Below, one piece after another: positions 21,628-33,394 of a stretch of DNA of 64,000 nt. This DNA is from Moringa oleifera (taxonomy: Eukaryota > Streptophyta > Magnoliopsida > Brassicales > Moringaceae): the NCBI GenBank assembly GCA_021397835.1, contig JAJFZO010000566.1:6510001-6574000 (forward strand), given 5' to 3'. Position numbers and translations under genes: made by a program. The notes under the pieces were generated by a model. That model was given only the letters and a program-made list of their open reading frames with translations. It was not told the origin of the DNA and searched no databases. Each line of letters begins with the position of its first letter. Positions within the stretch are counted from its first letter, which is position 1.

Positions 21628-22259
21628 GTGGAGCATCCAGTTATAGAGTCGATTGCTAAAGTAAACCTTCTAGTTGCCTAACTAATAGTAAGGCAGGATA
21701 TTACTCTCTGAAAAATTCCTATTATGATAATAATGTTCATTAAACTTTTTTTCTTAGTCATTCAATGTTGTATCTCATAATTTATGCCTATGTTTAATAA
21801 AAAATAAGGCTATTTTTCTAATATGGAACATGATGGAAGGTATGATTCTTGGAGGAAAACATTAACTGCTGCTACTTTTTTTAATTTTGACAAGGTAGAG
21901 AGTACAAAGCCTAAAGGTCATTATGTAGTTGTTCGTGTCATAAGTGAATATTTGAATGATGGTTTTAAAGTCATCAATGGGAAAGTATAGGTAAATTACC
22001 AAGTTTCATGAGCATTCATAGTTAAAGTATTTTATTCCTCATTTTGGGAACTTGAGTTGAGCTACATAATTTTATGAATTTTATAGGGGCTAAATTTTAA
22101 GAGTAAACCAAGTATATGGGCTTACAAAGGTAACTTACTTTTTCGTTTTTCTTATCAAAACTATGTGATGATAGTGTGGTCCATTTTCTAATTGAATGAT
22201 TGAACATCTTATTTGTTGTTTTGAATGAGGCATTCATGAATTCTCAGATTCTTAGTTTG
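21628..22259 (+). pseudogene. ACC1 downstream exons (biotin carboxylase domain, end)
   Basis: Four exon relics continue the protein after exon B in the right order. From 21628: VEHPVIESIAKVNLLVA and, after stops, KIP, for the VEHPVTEWIAEINLPAAQ motif. From about 21805 to 21990: MEHDGRYDSWRKTLTAATFF, DKVESTKPKGHYVVVRVISE and DGFKVINGKV, with a stop at the last codon before GTAAAT. From 22087 to 22129: LNFKSKPSIWAY, with an acceptor TTATAG and a donor GTAACT. From about 22225 to 22259: IHEFSDS, stop, F, with donor GTAAGC. The next expected exon (HVFAFGESRA..) is absent. The parent enzyme makes cytosolic malonyl-CoA. Confidence 0.93.
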
Positions 22260-22645
22260 GTAAGCATAAGCTACTACTTTAAAGCATGTTGATTTGAATC
22301 ACTTGATAGGAACTCGTACTACCTTTTTATTTATTTACAAAAATATTTTATTCAAAATAAATATTAAAATGATGATAAACAAAAAGGATTAATGAGAATA
22401 ATGACAATAGTAATAGTAGTATAGTAGTAACAATAGCATTATGGCAATAGAAGTTTGGATGGATTAGCAGTAACAATAGCATTAGCAGTTTGGATAGCAT
22501 GTAGTAGCAGTATAGAAGTATAGTAGTAGTAGTTTAGGTAGATTAGTAGTAGTAGTGGCAGTTTAAATGAAGTAGTTATTGCAGTTTTGATGGAGTAGTA
22601 GTTTAGATCTATATCATATTTTTTAACTAGAGTCAACATCTAAAG

Positions 22646-23080
22646 GTTCAGCTACTCTGTGATCAATATGAAAATGTTGTAACCTTTTCATAGTTATGAT
22701 TCTAGTATGTAGAGGAGGCATCAGAAGTTGATTCTTTTTCTTGATAATGAATTTAGATTTGGTTGTATAGTGTAATGTTTTTCTTATTTCAATATTACTT
22801 GGTGCGAAATTCAAGTTACATCCCACTTTTCGAACCATAAAAGTTAAAAAATAGCATTTATCTTTTAAGAGTATTTTATGATATGATCCTTACTTTTTAA
22901 TGTGCATGGTATAGATTATTGAAGAAGGTCTAATTATTATGGTAACTATCAAGAAACTTAAGCAAGGAATTAGAAGTTGGCGAAATATGTTGATTATGAT
23001 GAAATGGCTACTGTTGAGCATCTTCATAGCATAGACACTAACGAATACTATTTCCTAGAGCTCAATCCTGTATTACTGGC
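22646..23080 (+). pseudogene. ACC1 unit 11
   Basis: Exon A is 22646-22727 with VQLLCDQYENVV and small indels. Exon B is 22915-23080, which has lost bases near MVTIKKL and reads ATVEHLHSIDTNEYYFLELN followed by P, with a decayed donor. The following intron (23081-23328) copies the one after unit 10 (21212-21500), including TTTGTAATTTTTATGTGC. Units 10 and 11 thus share a longer duplicated segment. Confidence 0.88.
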
Positions 23081-23349
23081 ATATTTCACTGATTGTGCCA
23101 TCCGTTGTAGACTCCTTGTCATATTCAGTTAGGTTTCATTATTTTATTTGAATTATTTATTCATTTTAAAATGTTTTATTGTATGCACTAATCGATACCT
23201 ACTACAGACCTATTTAAGATGAAAAGAAGGTTGTAGAAGTATATGCTCGTATTTTTAGAAGCTTTGTAATTTTTATGTGCTCGTATTTTTATTTATGTTA
23301 ACATCTTAGTAGATGATATTTCTAACTTGAGATATTTCTTCATTGAGAC

Positions 23350-25770
23350 ATTTCTTTTCTGAGTTTATTTTCTCTTTAGTCCCTGATTTCCGTTTGTCTT
23401 TTCATCTCTTCCCTCAAATCTCTTTATTAAGTCTCCATCAGATCACGTTCTTTTTGTAGTCGTTCTTCCATCTCTTTTTCATTTGTATTTCTTACAGTAC
23501 ATTCTCTTTGCAATCTATCTTCCATCTTTACACGTTCTCTTAATAATCGTTCTTCCATTTCTACACGTCCCCTATCTAATTGTCCTTGCATATCTTGAAA
23601 TGAAACATCATTTGTTGCATCATAACACTAAATGGGGCATGTGAAGATTGGGAACCGAAGTTTGATGCTTCATAAAAGGCTACCTTTGATCCAAATCCAA
23701 ATGCCTTACCCCTCTTATTTTTTTCACTTGCAGCTTTAAAAAAGATGGTGGAATCATCAACAGATGATCCTAAGGCGATGACATCCTCTCTCAATTTCTC
23801 AAAACCAGCCTGCACATGATTAGTAAAATAAAGAAAAAAAGAAATGTATTAAAGCAAGATAAACAAACTCTTATGTATCAACAAAATCACATCACAGAAA
23901 TAGTAAATTAATTAATCAAAATATTGGAAATTTTTAAAAACCGAAGGTAAAAAATTAATAATGAAAAGTAAAGGAATTTAAATATAAAAATTAAAAAAAG
24001 TAAAAGAAAATTTAACCAAATACTTAGTATATATGGTTGTATTGTCTAATGAACTAGAAGCACATATCATAATCAACACCACTATATATAACTAATGGCA
24101 AGTTCACAATATATATGCATCAAATATAATCAGACCTATAATAAAAAAAATTAACTTGGCAAAATTTAAGAAGAACATGATCATAGAAGTGATGCTTGTT
24201 GCTAAAAAAAATAATGGAGTGGTGTTGACATTCATAAGGCATGCTTTTAAAAAATTCATGAATCAAACTGACAAAAAATGCAACGAAAAAAGTGATGTGT
24301 ATCCCAATGACAACAAAAAGTAGAAAAGCATAGCATTTATTTCTAAAGCAGCAAAAAATGCCTCAACTTTCAACAAAAACATAAATTTAACCTATCCACA
24401 ATAGCATATCATTAAAAAATAACCAATTATTAAATATTAGATCAATATATGACAATTTTTGTCAAATAATTCAAACATAACATCAAGACGCATAACCTCC
24501 ATACAAAAGCTAAAACCAAAAATTGTAATTTTGATAGCTAACCCAAAACCTCAATAGAAATAAAAAACCATTAATCAATTTATTCCATTCAACACATAGT
24601 TAACTAAAGACAAATATATTCTACTATAAGTACTCACAGAAATTCATGCAACTCTCTTTGTGGCCCATGTACCAATCTCTTCATTATGATTTAACTTTCA
24701 AAACAACTCTAGCATGCTTAGATCCCCCCCAAGCTCCCTAGGCTAATAGTTAACAAATGAAAAATAAAAATCTATTAAGTGTAACTAAATGTATAATAAT
24801 GACATGGAAATAATTTATTGAATTAAAAAAATTATCATTCGTCTTCTATGCTTAAAAATGAAAATAGATCATCATTGATGCATAATGGCTTCACTAAGAG
24901 ATCGATTATTTTTATTTCCTTGTGATGCAGTTTGAAAGGCTAGGTCTGTCATCCACGTAGCAAACAATACTTCTTGAATGGATAGCTGCATCTACATTCC
25001 CTTTGACTTCTTGGTTCGAATCGATGCAAGACTTGATCAGAGGACCTCTGTAGATTGAAACCCCAAGATCCGTCTGACTACACCATCCATAAACGGATCC
25101 CATCTACATTTTTTTCTACGATAATATTAATCTCAAATTAGTTAGTTAAGCATGTCAACTAACCACAACTATAAAAAAAATTAATTTTATAAATTGAACA
25201 ACACGTTATACATATTACCTAAAATTCAACCCACCACAAGTCTCGAACATCAATCAGAACTTCACGCGATCTAGTCCATAGTTGATTAAATTTTAACTTA
25301 ATGATTCTAGAAATAATGGCAACTGTCCTAGATGTAGGCAACAACTTATAAAAAATAATTGAAAATATAAAATGTATCATATAAGAATTAGAACACAATA
25401 GGTAATGCTAAGATAAGCATAGCATAACAAAAAGATAAGTTATCACATTCTTTTCCCATGGGTAAATGTATAGCCTACTATTTCCTACTGCACACGTCGA
25501 CTCAATCGATGGTGTGTGAACTGCAACATCACTAGGTAATGGTGTATGGTCAAATGATGATGACTAAGATAATGGTGTATGAAGTCGAGGCGATGGAGCA
25601 TTAACCAATACATTCTATGAGCTGGGAATGAAGGTGCGTTAACTAAAGGTGATCATCTCTCAACAAAAGGTGATGACACGTGAGGTGTAAAAGATGTGTC
25701 CAAAATGTAGGACCATCTGCCCTTGCCTCTAACAGCACGAGCACCATATCCCCTTCTCTTTGACATCTGT
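23350..25770 (-). pseudogene. En/Spm-type Transposase_24 gene, broken
   Basis: This is the second gene of many plant CACTA elements (Ptta/En/Spm, Transposase_24 family), whose product is thought to bind element DNA. Reading leftwards: an ATG at 25766 starts MSKRRGYGARAVRGKGRWSY; 25350-25215 gives SRTVAIISRIIKLKFNQLWT and EVLIDVRDLWWVEF, the conserved VRDxWFxEF motif; 25105-24900 gives WDPFMDGVVRRI, and later VLFATWMTDLAFQTASQGNK. The end at 23815-23576 reads FEKLREDVIALGSSVDDSTI and GKAFGFGSKVAFYEASNFGS, followed by a coiled coil with repeated MEERL(Q/L)RER down to about 23400. Stops and frameshifts are frequent. Long AT-rich spacers (23820-24890) look like introns or insertions. Confidence 0.8.
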
Positions 25771-26029
25771 GAGTAATGAACAAAGTATGTTTAGTGAGAA
25801 AATTAAAAACAGGTGTAAATCTAATTTGTAACATATTCAATCATAAACCTCTATAATTAGTCACTATCAACAACGTTATCCGCAAAAGTTCTTCACTACT
25901 AGATTTCACACTGTCAAATAATACTTCTTTTTCTTCATCTACCAATTGAACTGAATCTTCCTCAACTTGAATCTCTTGACGTTGGTCATTAATATCTCTC
26001 AAATTATTTATAATTTGATCATCAGAAGT

Positions 26030-29000
26030 GACAGGATGTAATTATTACGTTATATAATCTTGGAACGGATCATCCGGACATTCAATTTGATTTCTTGCTT
26101 TGGGTTTAATGCTCATACTTTAGTCTCTTTTTTGTGAAGTGGTATTAGGATACAGTGCAAAATATACTTAATTTGCTTGATATGAAAAAATTAATGTATC
26201 CTTTCCTTTATATCTTCTACTGGTCTTAATATCAATGGTCCCACACTTAAGGCAGATCCTTGCACCCATGCTAGAAGACTTAAACCATCTACAATTGAAT
26301 AATGTTAATTATTTCACAAGTACACCAGGATACTCAATCTCTATAATTTTCTCTATGATTTCATAGTATATATAGTCTGTACTTATCAAAGCTACTCTAG
26401 AGTTGTTTGAACTTCGATTACTAGCCCAAGTGGAAGTATGAAAACAATAACCATTGACACAGTGAATTGGATAAGTGCTGACCTTATTTATAGGTCTCCA
26501 TGCTAAATCATGCAAAAATGTATGATTTACCCCATTGATAAGATTATGCACCTAATAGCATATCGACAAAAACAAAACTTTGTCAACATAAATACTATTC
26601 AAAATTACATTATTTCACAATTCCAATGAGAATTACAATGAAATTACTTATTTATTCTTGAATCAATTAACAAAGTCTGTTTGTATACATTTTGTTATAT
26701 CAACTTCATATAAATTCGGTAAGGATGTGGTTAATATCTAAATGTATATTCTGTAAGTATACATAGTATATGCGTGAAATTATATCCAATACAATTGATG
26801 TAAAACATTATCAATATACATAATGGAACTTACTGCACAAAGGGTTCAACTTCAAGACAATTCATAAGCATGTGTTTACTTATCTCAAAAGCTTCCTCTT
26901 GTGTGAGGTAACGAGACTTACGCAACCCTTCATTTCGATGAGGATAATTGAAGACAGATAGTTGGGCATGCTAAATGACTCTCCATTATCATTATTTCAT
27001 GGCACTCTTCGATTTCTAGCTTGGATATGTGCCTCAAAGTACTGAGAACAAAAAGATGATGTCTCTTTTAACATGCAAGCTTCACAAATAAAACCTTCCG
27101 CATGAGCTTTATTCTTAACATTCTTTTTTAGATTGTGTAAAAATCTGCAAAATAACATTTTCACATGCATTGGAACAATTGCTTGAGTTCAATCCATTTA
27201 AATGCAAATAAATTTCAACAAAATAATTTATTCCTCTAAAATGGATACTTTTATCTATATTATATTGGTCCTCCAACTCGCGTTTCATATATTAAGTGTA
27301 CAGGCAAGTGTTCCAAGAAATCAAAAAATCCATGAGGAAATATCTTCGCCAACTTACACAAAATTATGACAATATTATTGTCCATTAAGTCTAACTTATT
27401 ATCTTCCAAATTCGGACAACGTATATCTCAAAAAGATACACTCAATTCAGTGATAGCTTCCTAAATAGGCATAAGCAAGCAACTAAATGCAATTGGCAAT
27501 AATCTCTCCATTGCCATGTGACAATCATGGCTTTTTATATGTTGCAGTGTGCATGTTCGAATGTCAACACATCTGCTCAAGTTAGATGCATATCCATTAG
27601 GAAGTTTTAACTCTTTTATCCACTCGCATACAGCTCTTTTCTAGTCCATATCTAGTGTACACTAAGCTTTTTGTTTTATAAAGCTTCCATTACCTCTATC
27701 TTTAAGGTAGATCCAACCAGGTCTTGGCATTGTCCTCAATTTTTCCATTAACATCCATCACAGTATGAAAAACATTCTTGAAAACATTGGCTTCGGTATG
27801 CATGACATCTATATTATAAGGATTCAATAAATCACACCAATATGGTAAATCCTAAAAGATGTTGCATTTACTGAAATTATGTAACTCTCTATAGTTAAGT
27901 CTTCAGTGTTGGCCTCTCATGTCAATTATTTTAAGAAACTGAATAGCTACATGATGCACTCTTGTATTATAGAGTCTTCTAGGTGGTTCACCCTGTTTAG
28001 TTCAACCCTTGATAAAATTCCTTCTGTTTCGTCTAAATAGGTGGTCCATTGGGAGAAATTGTCGATGACAATCAAAATAACATATCTTTCTATCATGTTT
28101 CAAGTAAAAAGCTTTTAATGATCCCATACAAATGGGACAACCTAATCAACTTGGTGTTTGCCAACCAGATAACATTCCCTATGTGGGGAAGTCATTTATA
28201 GTCATAATAGTACAACTTTCATATAAAAGTTTTGCTACAGTGAGATATCATAAGTTTCCACACCATAATCCGATTATAGTTTCAAATCTTCAATTAAAGG
28301 CTGCAGGAACACATCTATTAGGGTCTTCGGATTGTTCAGACTAGGAATGATTGCTATTAAAAATACATGTTCTCTCTTCATGCACATCCTCGGTGGAAGA
28401 TTATACAGGATTAGAATGATAGGCCAACATGAATATATGTTGGAGCTCATATTGAAAGGACTTTTTCCATTAGAACATAATCTTAATCGCACATTCTTTA
28501 GTTTTGATGCGAACTTCGAGTAAGTCAAATCAAATGCTTTTAAGCTTTCCCATGTGAGGGATGTACCAATATTCCTTCACGTTGATTCTCATGATGCCAT
28601 CTCATATGCTCTGCAGTAGCATTTGAGGCAAACAATCTATGCAACCATGGAACAATCGGTAAATACCATATTTGTTTCTTCGACACATCCTTACTTCGAT
28701 TATATACTTTTCATTGATTTCAAAAATGATCCTGATTATAAAATCCACATTCTTGGTCTGTAGCACTATTATCCAAGCTGAGAGATCAATTTTTTAGTTT
28801 GATAGAAATTATCGCGCATTTTATTACACGTCGATAACACTTCTTTAAACAGGGTAATTAATTCATCGATGCATGCCATAGTTACCTTATAATCAGACGT
28901 GATCCTCATCAATCTCATAGAAACTGACAGATTGAATGACTTTAACATCCATCCCATAAGGGTAACTTGCAACGAATGGAGTAAGACCTCACCGTGGTTA

Positions 29001-29270
29001 TGCCAATGGTAATCGTCAGGTTAAAAACCTTTTCTATATAGATGTAGGCTTACTATATCTGGCTCGTAAAAGTGCAAACACTTGCATTTTGCACAAGGAC
29101 ACTGGATTAACCGATCTGTTTGGTACACTAACAGCTGACATGCAACTGATATAAATTCTTCAACCCCAACATAAATTCTCATGACAAATCATTCGTTGAA
29201 GTTCTCCTATTATACATCTAGCAATGATGACCAAGAATTTTCATCTATTAACAAGTCAAGTCAAAAAACA
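26030..29270 (-). pseudogene. TNP2-type (Transposase_21) CACTA transposase, broken
   Basis: This is the catalytic transposase of En/Spm elements. Domains read right to left. The transposase-associated zinc-type domain at 29110-28990 gives CPCAKCKCLHFYEPDIVSLH and HWHNHGE. 28972-28769 holds SMRLMRITSDYKVTMACIDE and MRDNFYQTKKLISQLG. The Transposase_21 core at 28528-28274 holds NVRLRLCSNGKSPFNM, YSCWPIILILYNLPPRMCMK and NNPKTLIDVFLQPLIEDLKL. A further core segment at about 27870-27710 has NPYNIDVMHTEANVFKNVFH. DUF4218 at about 27510-27240 has EAITELSVSF and FFDFLEHLPVHLIYETRVGG. DUF4216 at 26551-26309 has HCVNGYCFHTSTWASNRSSN, with SYQANQVYFALYPNT later at about 26170. Many stops mean it is not functional. 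With the Transposase_24 gene on the same strand it forms the usual two-gene CACTA layout. Confidence 0.94.
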
Positions 29271-32200
29271 AATGAATCTTTTGCTAATAAAATATTGAAA
29301 TAAGTAACACTTTAATAGTTTTTTGTTTTTTTAAGATGATGATATTGATAATATGACTAGATATGGCTTCTATCCCATTCTCAAATTGGCTTTTCACTAG
29401 AGCAAGTTCATGCAAGTAACTAGTTCATAAAAATTTCCACAGCACCTCCCCATGATTCTCTAAGTGCTTGAAATAGATTGTTGATATATTATACATGTGC
29501 ACTCGAAGAACAAGTGGAGAGAGATGTACAAAATTCAAATGATCTATTTGTTTGTATAATCTTGTTTACTATAATGATAAGACCTCTTTATAAACGATCC
29601 TAATCGAGGACTGTTTAAGAGTTAACTAGATAAAGTTAACCTTTGGATGGGTTTCTAAAGTGACACTTAAAAGTGGATTGAAAAAGGTAATGCAAGAAAA
29701 ACTTGCATGCCTAATTAGAGAAACCATTTCTAAATTACTATCTCAATTTTGATAAGTCGACGAGTCAAAAGTTAACTGTTTTGAAGTAATTATTTTATCT
29801 TACATAGAGATATTATAAACTACACAAGTGTTGCATTATCTAAGTAAATACATATTTATGTTAACTACACCATGAAAATCAAGTGACATTAAATACATGT
29901 GAAAATATAAATTAAAAGTCAAACATTATTCATTTCAATTTAGTTAACGTACCTGAATGTTGTAACTAATACAATAAATTCTAGCTACTAACTATATGTT
30001 TATGAATTAATATCCCATTCTTATATAACTAATGTTACTTGCCATAATTAAAAAGTGAAATTAATTATAAATTATTTAATTAATAAAATAATATTAACAT
30101 ACTTTAATAAAAAATAATTAATTAGTAAGATCTTACTATCACCTACGCGACCAATCACATGATAGTTTAAAGCAGATTTCTCTTTTTTTAAGATATAATA
30201 AAGAGTTTTGTCACGTGGCCTAAGTTTAAAAAAAAAAAAAACCAATTAAGATGCAAAAAATGAAATCCTTGTGTTGCCTATCATATACAAAGTTTATGGA
30301 ATAAAATATATTTAATCTTATATATACATAATTAATTAATAAAATAATAATAAAATTAGTTAGTATTTATAATAAATAACAATGACTAGTTTTTATAATT
30401 TAAATAATTTGTTCTCATTTTTTTAACCCTTAAACAAGATTAAAAAATAAATTGATATGATTTATATTTATTGCCAAATTAAATATATCTTTTAATAAAT
30501 TATTTTAAAATTAATCAATTAAATAAAGTTATTTTTATATTATTAAATATATTTTGTTTTAATTAAATTTGAAATAAATAAGAGGTTGACAATAGAATTC
30601 TCATCTTATATTTGTTTAACAAATTTTACTGAACAAGGTATCTTCACTTTGAATATTTGTAATTAATTAATAAGTTAACAACAAAACTAATTAATGTTTA
30701 TAACAAATAATTTTGACTTTGTTTTTAATTTCAACCATGTGAAATTCATGAACTAACCATAACAATTTAAAGAGCACAAATCCTTGGACAAATGTGAAAT
30801 TCAAACTACAATATAATAAATTTTCATCAAAACATTAGACAATAAATGCTATCAATACTATAAGTGCAACTAGTTTGATACATGTAAAAGTAGCACATAA
30901 TTATTTATTAAAACCAATTTAGTTACATATTGTAGTAAGAACCGTCTATAAGAAATGCCCTTAAAATTGCGAAGGTTGTATATAATTTGATAGTAAGCCA
31001 AATTCTCCATAAATTTCGTTTCATCAACATTTTATAGAACTAATATGAAGATATCAAAAAATACACATAACAACCATCAGAAGAGAGAGGAATAGAAATT
31101 ATCTAAGTATTAATCAAGCTAACTTTGGTTGAATACTTAGCTTTTTTTCTTTTTCTTCTGTTAGATACAAAAGAGTGAAAAGCTCACATCCTAGGTTATA
31201 TTTTTTCAATATTGATCGAACAACCATGCAGCTTCAAAATCTCTAGAATTTTTAACCAATACTTAGAAAAAATCAGAAATAAGCTTTGTAGAAAAAATAT
31301 AATTTTAACTTAACAATGAAAACGAACTAAGAGAAGCTAATAACATTTACGTTAAGCTTATCTAAGCAAATGAAAATGAGAAAAAAAAAACCCAAATAAA
31401 TTGAAATCTATAGAAAACAAAATATATAACATTCCTTTTGTACGAAATTCATAAAAAACAAAATATAATACCCTTGAACTCACCCAAATAAAAAATTTTA
31501 CCGTCCAAACCTCTTCTTAAAAGAAATCAAGTTTACGTCAAAATCTGAACTCACAAATCTGATACCCTTGCCAAGGTACATCTTTACACCACTAAAATGG
31601 CAAAGTTCACTCCTAAAACACCAATGTTAAGTATTGAATGAAGAATGCACAACCACAATACAACAACAATCAAGTCTAGATTAATTTTCTTCCTTATTAT
31701 TCCTGTTAGCATATACAACAATAACAAACACTGTAATTATGGTTTTTATTAATTCTAGAAAAAGATCTAATATAAATGATCACTTGGAATGTTGCAATAA
31801 TATACCATAGTCTCAAATGCTAACATGTTGCATTTGGGTTACTAATAAATGCAACAAAATCTAATGCATAAAAGACAAATGTATTATATTATCTGTTTTA
31901 TTTCCAATATAGACATCTTAGTATGTACTTTAGCTACCTACTTTCCACATGCGTGCACGTCATATATTTGCATAACTCTAGAAAATTGTAGTCATGTGTT
32001 AGCAATATGGTTAAGCATATACTTACACTGCATTTGGAATTTATTCTCACCACTAAAATAATAATAACCTTGGCTTGAAAACTTTTTCTGAAACCTATTT
32101 CCTTGTAAAATCTATAGCTTATAAAAAAACAAAAAATTAAAATAATAACAAAATATTTTGAGGTTCATTTTAGGGTTAGTTTTTATACTATTATTTCTTC

Positions 32201-32556
32201 AAATAAAAATGTTATTTCCCAGAAAGCCTTACTTTCAAATTAAATGCCCTTTATTAATACCTTTTTAACCATATTGCATTCAATAAGAATCAAAAAACCT
32301 CATATGAAACTTTGCATTCATTATTAACATTAACACCCATCACAGTGCCATAAATTATGTTGTAATTCCCTAATTAAATAGCCAAACAATGATTCAATGA
32401 AGGAATTGATGTCACATGCCTTTAATTACATAAAAAATATAGTACTTTATCACGAGGACAAATATAACACTATCAGATCTTGTTATGAGCACATGTAAGG
32501 CTTCTACTATGTTCTTAAGTGTACAATTTTGAGCCTATAGTGAGGCACAATTAGAA
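29271..32556. other. AT-rich 5' flank of the second CACTA element
   Basis: I recognise no gene here. It lies upstream of the minus-strand TNP2 gene and may include its leader, introns and secondary insertions. The sequence is AT-rich with TTAATTAAT tracts around 30050-30560. Open frames such as 31849-32061 match nothing known. Confidence 0.45.
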
Positions 32557-33350
32557 TTTTACCTTGCAAGAAGCTTGCAGTGCTTCACCAAAGGTCGGGA
32601 TTTGAGCTTCTTGAAAGGACCAAAAACATGGATTGCACTTTAAAAAAGAAGCTTGATAAAGATTTTAAAATCCAACCTTATGATGCTTCCCGAAATCACA
32701 TTTCTCAGTATGTACAATGAAGATAGAAAGTTAGATGTAGGAAGAAGAAAGAAGATAGATTACAGGGAAGAGAGATTACAGAAAGGATATGGAGAGAAAA
32801 GAGTGTTCCCATAATTACTCAGCTTTGAGCATGTTGTGTAGGCAAAATCCGAGTTTTACCTTGCAAGAATATTATGATCTTTCGCCGAATGCTCAGATTT
32901 GAGCTTCCCGTGACAACCAAAAACATATATTGAACTTCAAAGAAGAAGCTTAATAGAGCTTTTAAGATTTAATCTTGTGATACTTCCCAAAATCACATTT
33001 CTCACAATGAATAATAAAGAAAGAAAGTTAGATGTAGTAAGATGAGAGAAGAAAGATTACAGAGAGGAAAAGGAGAGAAAGTGTATTCCCATAATTGCTC
33101 AACTTTAAGCACATTGGGTAGGTAAAATCCGAGTTTTACATTGTGAGAATCTTGTGATGATTCACTAAATGCTTAGATTGATCTTCCCATATAGACTAAG
33201 CAGCAACACGAGAAGAGAAATTGTAAAGAAATGGAGATTATAGAGAGTCGAAATACTACAAAGAGTAGAGGGAAAGAAAGGAGTGTGCAGGGAAAGAAAG
33301 GAGTGTGTGACGACAAACAATAAATCTAAGTTAGGGTTACATTTTTAAGC
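32557..33350. repeat. Three ~290-bp tandem repeats on the 5' side of TNP2
   Basis: Copies start at TTTTACCTTGCAAGAA (32557), TTTTACCTTGCAAGAAT (32854) and TTTTACATTGTGAGAAT (33134), periods about 297 and 280 bp. Shared blocks include CCAAAAACATGGATTG, CTTCCC(G/A)AAATCACATTTCTC, AGAAAGTTAGATGTAG and CCCATAATT(A/G)CTCA. The third copy is truncated and ends in a small duplication of GGAAAGAAAGGAGTGTG. Confidence 0.9.
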
Positions 33351-33360
33351 AACTTATGTA

Positions 33361-33394
33361 TACTACATCAAAACGACGTCGTTTTGATGTAGTA
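33361..33394. other. Perfect 34-bp palindrome with AAAACGACGTCGTTTT core
   Basis: The left half TACTACATCAAAACGAC is followed immediately by its exact reverse complement GTCGTTTTGATGTAGTA, with no spacer. It contains an AatII-type GACGTC centre, the core recognised by plant bZIP proteins. The surrounding sequence is AT-rich, so the GC-containing palindrome stands out. Confidence 0.98.

Larger units (their letters stand above)
6770..23330 (+). repeat. Tandem array of ACC1 exon-pair units (11 copies)
   Basis: Each unit contains, in order: exon A, normally 81 nt, starting at an acceptor of the form CTATAG|GTTCAG and reading VQLLCDHYENVAAL...SILRRHQK; an intron of about 185 bp; exon B, normally 174 nt, reading VSEEGLIT...LELNLRLQ and ending at CAG|GTATGC; and an intron of about 340 bp with a degenerate AGT/AGC tract and the conserved block TTTCTAATTAGAGTCAACAT. 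Exons A and B match consecutive parts of the biotin carboxylase domain of plant homomeric acetyl-CoA carboxylase. Spacing between successive exon B copies is about 650-960 bp where nothing is inserted. The array is interrupted by a CACTA element (7654-14543) and by extra ACC1 sequence (21628-22259). It is flanked by an A-rich repeat on the left and a second transposon on the right. Confidence 0.93.

Noticed and set aside
6770..23330. A functional acetyl-CoA carboxylase gene
   Set aside because: Only biotin carboxylase exons are present, repeated, with stops and indels. The biotin-binding and carboxyltransferase regions are absent.
28132..28523. Plus-strand open frames at 28132-28344 and 28332-28523
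   Set aside because: They are antisense shadows of the TNP2 transposase, whose minus-strand reading gives unmistakable Transposase_21 motifs.
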